Source of the DNA: an uncultured Kiloniellaceae bacterium
Lineage (GTDB): Bacteria; Pseudomonadota; Alphaproteobacteria; Kiloniellales; Kiloniellaceae
Length of the DNA stretch: 64,000 nucleotides
Assembly (NCBI GenBank): GCA_947493695.1
Contig: CANLSF010000002.1
Location: 1,302,001 to 1,366,000 of the forward strand
Direction of reading: 5' to 3'
In this document: positions 34,555 to 42,773 of the stretch, one piece after another
Layout of the letters: each line of letters starts with the position of its first letter
How positions within the stretch are numbered: the first letter of the stretch is position 1
Position numbers and translations under genes: made by a program
The notes under the pieces: generated by a model
What the model was told of the DNA's origin: nothing
Seen by the model: only the letters and a program-made list of their open reading frames with translations
Database searches by the model: none

Positions 34555-34588
34555 GGGGTGCTGACAAAGGTGACAGCCTCATCTAAGT

Positions 34589-34626
34589 GTGTCAATATAC
34601 GATATATTCGTTCTATATATCAGCAC
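34589..34626. promoter_or_regulatory. 38-bp conserved element before the molybdoenzyme gene
   Basis: The block opens GTGTCAATATA and closes GTTCTATATATCAGCAC. It is 32/38 identical by eye to the element at 38243-38280 read on the other strand. Both end exactly 11 bases before their ATG. TATATA near 34614 could be the -10 box of the plus-strand promoter. The element also lies just upstream of the divergent lyase gene. Confidence 0.65.
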
Positions 34627-34637
34627 AAAAGGTTGTT

Positions 34638-36968
34638 ATGTCATCAGGATCAAAACCTTCGAAGATCCGTCAGCTTACCGCGAGCCACTGGGGCACCGGT
34701 GTCGCTGAGATTGAAGATGGCATCTTGACATCGGTCGGCCCGCACCCCAGTGACCCCGATCCTTCGCGAATAAACGAGAACATCGTGGACGGCGTTTACG
34801 GACCGGCGCGCGTTCGTCGACCCGCCGTACGTAAAAGTTACCTTGAAAAGGGCCCCAAGGCCGCGCAAAAAGCCCGCGGCGAAGAGGTGTTTGTTGCGGT
34901 AAGCTGGGATCAGGCCCTGCAGTTGGTCGCTGACGAATTGGTTCGCGTGCGCGGGGCCTATGGCAATCAGGCCATTTACGGTGGATCTTATGGCTGGGCA
35001 AGCGCCGGCCGCTTTCACCATGCCCAAAGTCAGCTGAAGAGATTCCTGAATTGCGCTGGCGGTTTCGTCCGTTCCGAAGGCAACTACAGTTATCATGCCG
35101 CCCTGGTGCTGATGCCCCATATCGTCGGCAATTTCCGGGAACACGTAAAACAGGCGACACGCTGGACCACAGTCGCGAAGGAAGGCCGCCTGGTCGTGAT
35201 GTTCGGCGGCATCCCGATCCGTAATGCCCAGGTCGCCGGTGGAGGCGTTGCACAGCACAAGCTCCGGGACGATCTGAAAGCCTGCGCAGCCGCCGGTGTG
35301 CGTTTTATCAATTTCAGCCCCCTGCACGGGGATGCCATAGCAGACCTCAAGGCTGAATGGCTAGCGCCGCGTCCGGGATCCGATACCGCAATCATGATGG
35401 GACTCGCTCATTCCCTGATCGTCGAAGGACTCCACGACCGTAGTTTTCTCGAACGCTACACGGTGGGTTTCGAGAAGGTTGCGAGTTACCTTACAGGCGC
35501 AGATGATGGCATTGCCAAGGACGCGCAGTGGGCAGCCGAACGCTCTGGCATACCCGCCGAACGGCTGCGCAGCCTGGCCCGGCAAATGGCGGCAGAACGC
35601 ACTCTGATCTGCACCTCCGCCAGTCTGCAGCGGGCTGATTTTGGTGAGCAACCACTCTGGATGACCGTTACGCTGGCGGCGATGCTTGGGCAGATCGGTC
35701 TGCCGGGCGGCGGCTACGGTATCGGCTACGGCGCGGATTCGAGTATCGGAACAGTCGACCGGCCGATGCGTTGGCCCTCCTTTCCGATTGGGGACTATCC
35801 CGTGGAAGACTACATTCCCGTCGCTGCGATCGCAGACATGCTTCTGAACCCCGGCGGAAGCTATTCCTTCAATGGCGAGAAACGTGTCTACCCCGATATC
35901 CGAATGCTGTGGTGGGCCGGCGGCAATCCCTTTCATCACCATCAGGACCTCAATCGCCTACGCAGCGCGTTCCAGAAGCCCGAAACCATCATCGTCAACG
36001 AGATCAATTGGACCGCGACTGCGCGGCATGCGGACATCGTATTGCCCGCGACGTCGGCAATGGAACGAACGGACATCGGCGCAGGCACTCAGGACCGTGC
36101 GCTTGTGCCCATGCCACAAGCCGTCGCCCCGGTCGGCGACGCATGGGACGAATTCACGATCTATGCGGCGCTGGAGAAGAAGCTCGGTCTGGGAACTGCA
36201 TTCAGTCAAGGCAAAACCAGCCGGGAATGGCTGCAGGACATGTGGGGGCAACTTACCGATACTGCCCGTTCTCACGGCTATGACCTGCCCGGACTCAAGA
36301 CTTTTTTATCAGGCGACATCATTACCTTTGATGATCCTGCGCCAGACGCGGTCTTTCTAAGCAACTTCAGAGCAGACCCGCTTCGCCACCCCCTGAAGAC
36401 ACCAAGCGGTAAGATCGAACTCTTCTCCGAGGTCATTGCCGAGTTCGGTTACGACGACTGCCCCGGTCATGCGACCTGGTTGCCACCCCGGGAATGGTTG
36501 GGCGCCGAACAAGCGGCACGCTATCCATTGCATCTCATATCCGGTCAGCCGGAAACCCGACTTCACAGTCAGTTCGACAGCGGCGCGTTCAGTAAAAGCC
36601 GCAAGATAAAGGGCCGCGAACCGGTTCTGCTTCATCCCGCAGACGCTGCCAAACGGAGTATCACAGATGGCGATATCGTCTGCATCCGCAACGATCGCGG
36701 TCAGTGCCTGGCCGGAGCGGTCGTGACCGATCGCATTCGCGAAAATGTCGTGTTCCTCTGGACCGGCGCCTGGTTCACACCGGATTTTGCACATCCGCAC
36801 CACCGCGACATCCACGGCAACCCAAATGTACTAACGCACGATTTGCGGACCTCCAAACTATCACAGGGGCCTGCCGCTCAAAGTACGCTGGTCGAAGTCG
36901 AGAAGTTCGAGGGTGAGTTGCCACCGGTCACGGCATTTGAAGCGCCGCTCTCAAGTGCCGAAATCTGA
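34638..36968 (+). CDS. BisC/TorA-type molybdopterin oxidoreductase (S- or N-oxide reductase)
   Basis: ATG at 34638 follows AAAGG, giving 776 aa. The sequence is of the DMSO-reductase family lacking an N-terminal FeS cluster: SHWGTGVAEIEDGILTSVGP near 15, then YGGSYGWASAGRFHHAQSQL near 115-134, where the serine of GGSYGW ligates molybdenum. MGD-binding segments (WWAGGNPFHHHQDLNRLR; the C-terminal ISGQPETRLHSQFDSGAF) are present. No Tat signal is seen, so it is cytoplasmic like BisC rather than periplasmic like TorA. It should reduce a sulfoxide or N-oxide. Its divergent C-S lyase partner suggests a sulfoxide amino acid. Electron donor unknown. Confidence 0.88.
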   Translation: MSSGSKPSKIRQLTASHWGTGVAEIEDGILTSVGPHPSDPDPSRINENIVDGVYGPARVRRPAVRKSYLEKGPKAAQKARGEEVFVAVSWDQALQLVADELVRVRGAYGNQAIYGGSYGWASAGRFHHAQSQLKRFLNCAGGFVRSEGNYSYHAALVLMPHIVGNFREHVKQATRWTTVAKEGRLVVMFGGIPIRNAQVAGGGVAQHKLRDDLKACAAAGVRFINFSPLHGDAIADLKAEWLAPRPGSDTAIMMGLAHSLIVEGLHDRSFLERYTVGFEKVASYLTGADDGIAKDAQWAAERSGIPAERLRSLARQMAAERTLICTSASLQRADFGEQPLWMTVTLAAMLGQIGLPGGGYGIGYGADSSIGTVDRPMRWPSFPIGDYPVEDYIPVAAIADMLLNPGGSYSFNGEKRVYPDIRMLWWAGGNPFHHHQDLNRLRSAFQKPETIIVNEINWTATARHADIVLPATSAMERTDIGAGTQDRALVPMPQAVAPVGDAWDEFTIYAALEKKLGLGTAFSQGKTSREWLQDMWGQLTDTARSHGYDLPGLKTFLSGDIITFDDPAPDAVFLSNFRADPLRHPLKTPSGKIELFSEVIAEFGYDDCPGHATWLPPREWLGAEQAARYPLHLISGQPETRLHSQFDSGAFSKSRKIKGREPVLLHPADAAKRSITDGDIVCIRNDRGQCLAGAVVTDRIRENVVFLWTGAWFTPDFAHPHHRDIHGNPNVLTHDLRTSKLSQGPAAQSTLVEVEKFEGELPPVTAFEAPLSSAEI

Positions 36969-37040
36969 GCTGTGATTGCGCGTCACCGAAAGGACTGTTA
37001 CATCAATTGAAGAGCAGAAATTGACTTCGAGAGCCTGATT

Positions 37041-37826
37041 TTGACCGAGCATACGAAACAGCCTGAAAAAAGCAGCAAAGTTAAAGTTGATTCCACACTT
37101 GCAAAGGGCCTCAGCATTCTCGAAACCCTGGCTGGGTCGCCCCAGGGCAAAGGCGTTACCGAACTCTCCCGCGAACTCGATCTCAGCAAGTCAAACACTT
37201 TTCGCCTGCTGCAGTCGCTCACGACCCTGGGCTATGTGAAGCCATCAGACAGCAAAGCCTACTTCGCGACAATGAAAGCCTGGCAGGTCGGGCAAAAGGT
37301 GATCGGCAATCTGAACCTGCCCGAATTGGCGGCGCCTCAGATGAGGGCTCTATCCCGGGCCACTGGAGAAGCTATTTATCTCGCGGTTCCCGACGGTCTG
37401 TCAGTGCTTTATATCGACAAGGTCGAGAGCACTCAGCCCATTCGCTCCTTTACCCCCAAGGGGGGCAGTGCGCCCATCCATTGCGTCGCAACGGGCAAGG
37501 CCTTGCTGGCTGCCAATTATGACCTGCTGCGCGATCAGGTCAAAGACCACCTGGTCAAGTTCACACCCAAAACCATAACTTCAATCAAGAAACTGGACGC
37601 CGACGTCGCAAAGACTCAAAAACGCGGTTACGCAGTTGACAGCGGCGAATACCGGGAACGCATATACAGCTTCGGCGCTGCCATACGAGCCCCCAACACT
37701 GAAGCCGTTGCGGCCATTGGCGTTTCCGTTCCCGACGTCAATCTGAGTGGAAACCGGGCAGACGAAATCTGCGCGGCCGTTGCTGAAGCCGCCGCTGTCG
37801 TGTCGGAAAGACTTGCGGCGAGCTGA
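37041..37826 (+). CDS. IclR-family transcriptional regulator
   Basis: The TTG at 37041 (GAGAG eight bases upstream) is the only sensible start, since an in-frame stop lies at 37008. The 261-aa protein has an N-terminal winged helix (LAKGLSILETLAGSPQGKGV, TELSRELDLSKSNTFRLLQS) and the IclR effector domain (GEAIYLAVPDGLSVLYIDKV, CVATGKALLAA, GYAVDSGEYRERIYSFGAAI). IclR proteins bind palindromes near the promoters of catabolic genes and respond to a pathway metabolite. It is the best candidate to read the shared elements at 29242-29305, 34589-34626 and 38243-38280. It converges with the rhodanese gene six bases away. Confidence 0.9.
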   Translation: MTEHTKQPEKSSKVKVDSTLAKGLSILETLAGSPQGKGVTELSRELDLSKSNTFRLLQSLTTLGYVKPSDSKAYFATMKAWQVGQKVIGNLNLPELAAPQMRALSRATGEAIYLAVPDGLSVLYIDKVESTQPIRSFTPKGGSAPIHCVATGKALLAANYDLLRDQVKDHLVKFTPKTITSIKKLDADVAKTQKRGYAVDSGEYRERIYSFGAAIRAPNTEAVAAIGVSVPDVNLSGNRADEICAAVAEAAAVVSERLAAS

Positions 37827-37832
37827 CTTCTT

Positions 37833-38231
37833 TTATTTGGGATCAATCCGTTCAACCGGCCCGCCAGCCTCTTCCCAGGTTGAAAAGCCCTCTTTCAGGT
37901 GGGCGGCCTCGAAGCCCATATCCTTCAGGGTCGCAACGGTCAAAGCAGACCGCCATCCTGAAGCGCAATGGAAGACGAATTTCTTGTCTTCGCCAAAAAC
38001 CTCCTTGAAGTAAGGACTTTTCGGGTCCACCCAGAACTCCGCCATCCCGCGCGGACAATGAAAGCTGCCGGGGATAAAACCTGAGCGCTGCCGCTCGCGC
38101 ACGTCACGCAGATCGACAAAAACAACACTTTCCTTGCCCACCATTGCGATAGCGTCCTGGGTCTCAACCTCTTCTACGCGCTCCCGCGCCGCATCGACCA
38201 ACTCAGCCGCCGATATCTTCAGTTCTCTCAT
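37833..38231 (-). CDS. Rhodanese-like sulfurtransferase, second copy
   Basis: ATG at 38231 begins MRELKISAAELVDAARERVE. The 132-aa protein carries FVDLRDVRERQRSGFIPGSF, HCPRGMAEFW and the persulfide loop FHCASGWRSAL. It is clearly paralogous to the gene at 3926-4336, with the same length and most motif residues shared. The upstream 38-bp element is the same as that before the molybdoenzyme, so it should be co-induced with it. Within this block a rhodanese could dispose of or recycle sulfane sulfur released by the C-S lyase. The physiological acceptor is unknown. Confidence 0.88.
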   Translation of the reverse strand: MRELKISAAELVDAARERVEEVETQDAIAMVGKESVVFVDLRDVRERQRSGFIPGSFHCPRGMAEFWVDPKSPYFKEVFGEDKKFVFHCASGWRSALTVATLKDMGFEAAHLKEGFSTWEEAGGPVERIDPK

Positions 38232-38242
38232 GATTTTCTTTC

Positions 38243-38280
38243 GTGCTGATATATAGAACATATATTCTTTATATTGACAC
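38243..38280 (-). promoter_or_regulatory. 38-bp conserved element before the rhodanese gene
   Basis: Read on the minus strand it opens GTGTCAATATA and closes GTTCTATATATCAGCAC, and lies 11 bases before the rhodanese ATG. It is the twin of 34589-34626; the differences are confined to the middle. The palindromic core GAATATATGTTC is a plausible IclR-type half-site pair. It also lies in the region shared with the divergent oxidase gene at 38382. Confidence 0.65.
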
Positions 38281-38381
38281 AATTAGTTGATTCAGACAAG
38301 GTCGTCGGAAACAACAAACAACTGCTGTAAGCAAAAGCAAGCTTACCGCAACACCACCGCTGCAACGGAAAAAAGATCGTC

Positions 38382-39659
38382 ATGTCCGCCCATCAGGATT
38401 CGGCAATTTCACTTTGGGACAAGTCAGCCGAAGAGCGACCCGTCGATGAACCGATGACAGGTGACATCGTGACTGACGTTGCAATTGTCGGCGGTGGTTT
38501 CACCGGACTTTCGACGGCGTTGCATCTGGGTGAACGCGGCATCGACTGCCGGGTGCTGGAAGCAAAACAGATCGGGTTTGGCGGCTCGGGTCGTAATGTC
38601 GGTCTCGTCAATGCGGGGCTCTGGCTGCCACCGCAGGACGTCCGTACGCAACTGGGTGAAAAGCGGGGCTCACGCCTCATTCAAATACTCGGCGACGCCC
38701 CAGAGTATGTTTTCTCACTGATCGAGAGACATCAGATCCGTTGCGAGGCTACGCGTACGGGAACGATCCACGCCGCTCACTCTCCAAAGGGCTTCGAAGA
38801 TCTGTCACGGCGCGCACAGGAATGGCATCGGCTGGGCGCACCCGTCGATCTTCTCACCAAGGATCAGGCCGCTGAAAAGATCGGGACCACCGCCTTTCAC
38901 GGTGGGTTACTCGATCATCGCGCCGGTACGATCAATCCGATGGGTTACGTCCGCGGCCTGGCACGGGCGGCGAACGGCGCGGGCGCAAAACTGCATACCG
39001 GCATCACGATTACGAAACTGCATCGCCGTGACGGCAAGTGGGTCCTGGCCTCCCCGCGAGGCGAGATCACAGCGAATTCCGTGGTCCTGGCCACCAACGC
39101 CTATACCGATGAATTGTGGCCTGATCTGAAACGCGTTTTTACGCAGATCCACTACTTTCAACTGGCGACGAAACCCCTGGGTGACCGAGCCCGGCACATC
39201 CTCAAAGACGGACAGGGTCTGTGGGACACAGGCCAGATCATGTTCTCGCTAAGGCGCGACGCTTTCGGCCGCCTCATCATCGGCAGCATGGGAAAAGTCG
39301 TTGGCGGAGAGAAAGGCCTTTCGCAGCGATGGGCGACGCGACGCCTGCAGCGCCTCTTCCCTGACCTCGGCCCCGTCGAGTGGGAAAAATCCTGGCATGG
39401 ACAGATCGCCATGACCGGCGATCACCTGCCTCGTATTCACCGCCTCGCCGAGAATCTCTACACACCAATCGGCTACAATGGCCGTGGCATCACCCCCGGC
39501 ACGATTTTTGGCCAGGCCATTGCCACATTTCTGAATGACGGCGACGAAGAAAACCTGCCGCTGCCGATCACCGATCTGAAGCCGGTCACCTCCGCCCCGA
39601 TCATGTCGCGCCTCTATGAAACGGCCTTCAAGGCGAATCAATTGCTCGGCAGCCTCTAA
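38382..39659 (+). CDS. FAD-dependent amine/amino-acid oxidase (DAO family)
   Basis: This 425-aa protein has the FAD-binding Rossmann motif VAIVGGGFTGLSTALHLGER at about 29-48 and the DAO-type continuation IGFGGSGRNVGLVNAGLWLP. The C-terminus includes GYNGRGITPGTIFGQAIATF, the second FAD contact. It resembles gamma-glutamylputrescine oxidase and related secondary-amine oxidases, which turn an amine into an imine or aldehyde with H2O2 or quinone reduction. It is divergent from the rhodanese gene and upstream of the SDR and acyl-CoA ligase. It may oxidise the amine part of the imported compound. Exact substrate unknown. Confidence 0.85.
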   Translation: MSAHQDSAISLWDKSAEERPVDEPMTGDIVTDVAIVGGGFTGLSTALHLGERGIDCRVLEAKQIGFGGSGRNVGLVNAGLWLPPQDVRTQLGEKRGSRLIQILGDAPEYVFSLIERHQIRCEATRTGTIHAAHSPKGFEDLSRRAQEWHRLGAPVDLLTKDQAAEKIGTTAFHGGLLDHRAGTINPMGYVRGLARAANGAGAKLHTGITITKLHRRDGKWVLASPRGEITANSVVLATNAYTDELWPDLKRVFTQIHYFQLATKPLGDRARHILKDGQGLWDTGQIMFSLRRDAFGRLIIGSMGKVVGGEKGLSQRWATRRLQRLFPDLGPVEWEKSWHGQIAMTGDHLPRIHRLAENLYTPIGYNGRGITPGTIFGQAIATFLNDGDEENLPLPITDLKPVTSAPIMSRLYETAFKANQLLGSL

Positions 39660-39738
39660 GCCAGCCCCAACCCAATCATTGGCCGGCTGACGAAACCCGA
39701 TTGAGCTACAGGCGCACGAACACTTGGAAGAGAAAATA

Positions 39739-40491
39739 ATGGCCCACGAAACAGTTGCCCTCATTACCGGCGGCGCCCAGGGAATTGGATATGCCTGCGC
39801 TGAGGCCATTGCCGAAAGCGGCGCGAGGATTGTCCTGGCTGACATCAATACCGCCGGTGTGGAAACCGCTGCTGAGAAGCTCGGCAACGGCACACTGCCC
39901 GTCACCTGTGACATGGGCGACCCGGTCGCAATTGAGGCAATGTTCGATCGCGTTGAGAGGGAATGCGGGGCAGTCTCCGTACTGGTCAACAACGCCGGCA
40001 TTGCCTGCCCGGGAGATTTTCTGGAAACCTCTCTGGAGGAGTTTCAGGCTGTCCTTAATGTCAACCTGACGGGCACATTCGTCGCTTTGCAGAGGGCCGC
40101 AAAATCCATGGTCGCGCAGGGTATCAAGGGTTCCATAGTCAATATGTCGTCAATCAACGCACAGGTTGCGATCCCGAGTATCGCCGCCTACTGCGCCTCT
40201 AAAGGGGGTGTCATGCAGTTGACCAAGGCTTCAGCCCTCGCCCTTGCCCCGCACGGCATCCGCGTCAACGCAGTTGGTCCCGGTTCCATCAATACCGAGA
40301 TGATGGCTGGCGTAAACGCCAACCCGGAGGCTATGAAGATGGTTATGTCGCGCACGCCGCTGGGGCGTGTCGGTGGCCCGCGTGAAATCGGCGATGTGGT
40401 CGCTTTCCTGGCGAGCGATAAAGCGAGCTATGTTACAGGCGAGACCATCTATGTCGATGGCGGTCGTCTCGGCATGAACTATACCTGTTAG
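39739..40491 (+). CDS. Short-chain dehydrogenase/reductase
   Basis: ATG at 39739 with GGAAGAG just upstream gives 250 aa. It is a classical SDR: cofactor motif TGGAQGIGYACAEA near residues 10-23, ADINTAG giving an acidic residue after strand 2 (NAD preference expected), VNNAGIACPGD, catalytic Ser in NMSSINAQ near 140, and YCASKGG with Tyr and Lys near 154-158. The C-terminal YVTGETIYVDGGRLG is usual. Substrate not identifiable. The tight spacing to propionyl-CoA synthetase (21 bases) places it in one catabolic operon. Confidence 0.9.
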   Translation: MAHETVALITGGAQGIGYACAEAIAESGARIVLADINTAGVETAAEKLGNGTLPVTCDMGDPVAIEAMFDRVERECGAVSVLVNNAGIACPGDFLETSLEEFQAVLNVNLTGTFVALQRAAKSMVAQGIKGSIVNMSSINAQVAIPSIAAYCASKGGVMQLTKASALALAPHGIRVNAVGPGSINTEMMAGVNANPEAMKMVMSRTPLGRVGGPREIGDVVAFLASDKASYVTGETIYVDGGRLGMNYTC

Positions 40492-40512
40492 AAAAGTTGA
40501 GGAACCCCGCCG

Positions 40513-42420
40513 ATGGCGACGCGATATCATGAGGTTTACGGAGCGTGGCAGCTCGACCCGGAGGCATTCTGGGCCGAGGCAGCGCGCGAAATCGAATGGT
40601 TCTCGCCCTGGGAGAAAGTCTTCACGCCTGCGGCGGAGGGGTTTGGCCGCTGGTTCGACGGCGCGACTTGCAACACCTGTTACAACTGCGTTGATCGACA
40701 CGTAGAGGCAGGCCATGGAAATCGCGCCGCCCTGATTTATGACAGTCCGGTCACCGGCAACCAGAAGACCTACAGTTTTGCGGAAATGCAGAATGAAGTC
40801 TCCATGCTCGCTGCCGCCATGCGGAATCGAGGCGTCGAAAAAGGCGACCGGGTCATCATCTATATGCCGATGGTGCCGGAGGCGATCTTTGCCATGTTGG
40901 CGTCCGCCCGCCTGGGTGCCATCCACTCTGTGGTTTTCGGTGGCTTTGCAGCAAACGAACTGGCGACACGCATCGACGACGCAGCGCCTAAAGTAATTGT
41001 CTCCGCGTCCTGCGGCATCGAGCCAGGCAGGATTGTTGAGTACAAGCCTCTGCTGGACGAAGCCATCAACACTGCAGAATTCAAACCGCAGACCTGCATC
41101 ATTCTGCAACGCGAAGCCCATCGTTGCAGTTTGACCGAGGGCCGCGACGCAGACTACGCCGAAGTAGTGGCGACAGCCCGTGCGGAAGGTAATGGCACCG
41201 AATGTGTGGCGGTGGCGGCGACTGACCCACTTTACATCCTCTATACCTCAGGAACGACGGGGCAACCCAAAGGCGTTGTACGAGACAACGGCGGACACAT
41301 GGTCGCTCTGAAGTGGACTATGGAACATCATTACGGCATCGCTCCCGGCGAAGTCTTCTGGGCGGCTTCGGATGTTGGCTGGGTAGTCGGGCATTCCTAC
41401 ATTTGCTACGGGCCGCTGCTGCATGGCTGCGCCACTGTGCTCTACGAGGGGAAACCGGTGGGAACACCGGATGCCGGAGCCTTCTGGCGCGTGATCCAGG
41501 ACCACAAGGTCGCGGCTCTTTTCACGGCGCCTACAGCTTTCCGTGCCGTTAAAAAGGAAGATCCCTCCGGTGCGCTCATTGCCGACTACGATTTATCGCA
41601 TTTTCGGACTCTGTTTCTGGCCGGCGAGCGCGCGGACCCTGACACCATCAGATGGGCGCAGGAGAGATTGAATCGCCCGGTCATTGACCACTGGTGGCAA
41701 ACCGAAACCGGCTGGGCCATGGCCGGGAATCCGGTCGGGCTCGGAACGGTTCCGGTCAAGCTCGGTTCTCCCGCGGTCCCCATGCCCGGCTACAACATCA
41801 AAGTACTGGACGACGACGCTCGCCCGGTGCCCCCCGGCACACTCGGAAACATAGTCGTCAAACTCCCCCTGCCGCCCTCCTGCTTCCCGACATTATGGAA
41901 TGCGGAGGCGCGGTACCGAAGCGCCTATTTCGAAGAATTTCCCGGGTATTACGCAACTTCAGATGCCGGCATTATCGACGAAGACGGTTATGTTTTCATC
42001 ATGTCGCGCACCGACGATATCATCAATGTCGCAGGCCACCGGCTTTCTACCGGCGCGATGGAGGAAGTGATTGCGGCGCACGAAAGCATCGCTGAATGTG
42101 CCGTTATAGGGGTCGCTGATCCTCTTAAGGGTCAGATTCCGGTCGGATTCTACGTTCAAAACGATGGAACGAATCTAGGCGATGCAGCCCTCGAAAAGGA
42201 ACTCGTCGCGCTCGTTCGCCAGCAAATCGGTCCGGTCGCAGCCTTCAAAACAGCGATCAAAGTCCAGCGCCTGCCCAAAACGCGTTCGGGTAAGATTCTA
42301 CGCGGAACAATGCAAAAGATTGCTAACTCTGAAGACTGGAAGATGCCGGCGGCAATTGAGGACCCAGCCGCCCTCGACGAGATCAGCAAGATTCTGAAAG
42401 CTCGCCAAGATTCACGTTAA
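40513..42420 (+). CDS. prpE: Propionyl-CoA synthetase
   Basis: This is 635 aa with GAGG upstream of the ATG. The start RYHEVYGAWQLDPEAFWAEA is characteristic of PrpE. The AMP-forming ligase motifs are present: YILYTSGTTGQPKGVVRDNG near 243-262, HWWQTETGWAM near 394, the hinge/A8 region SRTDDIINVAGHRLSTGAME near 498-517, and the acetylatable lysine in KTRSGKILRG near 595. It converts propionate, and more weakly acetate or acrylate, to the CoA thioester using ATP. In this operon it likely captures a C3 acid from the sulfur-amino-acid route. It is the last gene of the plus-strand block. Confidence 0.92.
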   Translation: MATRYHEVYGAWQLDPEAFWAEAAREIEWFSPWEKVFTPAAEGFGRWFDGATCNTCYNCVDRHVEAGHGNRAALIYDSPVTGNQKTYSFAEMQNEVSMLAAAMRNRGVEKGDRVIIYMPMVPEAIFAMLASARLGAIHSVVFGGFAANELATRIDDAAPKVIVSASCGIEPGRIVEYKPLLDEAINTAEFKPQTCIILQREAHRCSLTEGRDADYAEVVATARAEGNGTECVAVAATDPLYILYTSGTTGQPKGVVRDNGGHMVALKWTMEHHYGIAPGEVFWAASDVGWVVGHSYICYGPLLHGCATVLYEGKPVGTPDAGAFWRVIQDHKVAALFTAPTAFRAVKKEDPSGALIADYDLSHFRTLFLAGERADPDTIRWAQERLNRPVIDHWWQTETGWAMAGNPVGLGTVPVKLGSPAVPMPGYNIKVLDDDARPVPPGTLGNIVVKLPLPPSCFPTLWNAEARYRSAYFEEFPGYYATSDAGIIDEDGYVFIMSRTDDIINVAGHRLSTGAMEEVIAAHESIAECAVIGVADPLKGQIPVGFYVQNDGTNLGDAALEKELVALVRQQIGPVAAFKTAIKVQRLPKTRSGKILRGTMQKIANSEDWKMPAAIEDPAALDEISKILKARQDSR

Positions 42421-42773
42421 TGTACTTAGGCTGCAACAAATCGGTCCGGGGTCGTCCTCCAATTCACAAGGGTCGGATTTTGAATACTGACCTCTTTTCC
42501 ACAAACGCCGACAGCACCGCTTGATAGCGAGGCTGATTTTTGGTTGCGGAGGTACGCAACCAACTTTGTGCAGTATTTTCGGCGAAAGGGCTGGTTACAG
42601 AGAAACATCTCTTATTATCTGTAACTTAGCATCATTTCTCGCGAAAGCTTCGTGCCGGATCAATTCAGAAAATCTGAACAAGGTCCTTCACACCTAGGCT
42701 TGCAGGCCCGGGGCCTAACCGCACGGGTATACTGCTTCTCGGTAAAGCAACAGAGGGTTGGTGCCGTGCTTCA
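42421..42773. other. Intergenic region with a TGGTTGCG hairpin and left copy of a 15-bp repeat
   Basis: GATTTTTGGTTGCGG at 42535-42549 recurs exactly at 58722-58736. Here it overlaps a perfect 9-bp hairpin TTGGTTGCG / CGCAACCAA (42540-42563, loop GAGGTA). On the minus strand CCGCAACCA resembles a tRNA 3' end. The region lies between convergent prpE and the outer-membrane gene, so the hairpin may also act as a terminator. Confidence 0.5.

Noticed and set aside
34587-34637. Matching N-terminal peptides (MCQY...FYISA) in front of both the molybdoenzyme and the rhodanese at 38282-38232
   Set aside because: The match is caused by the shared 38-bp promoter element read as codons; good ATG starts lie 11 bases after the element in both cases.
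34650-35327. Minus-strand frame of 225 codons inside the molybdoenzyme gene
   Set aside because: Antisense to a strongly conserved coding sequence; no ribosome site or family.
40231-41121. Long minus-strand frame (296 codons) across the SDR and prpE genes
   Set aside because: Antisense shadow of two well-supported genes; no domain or start signal.
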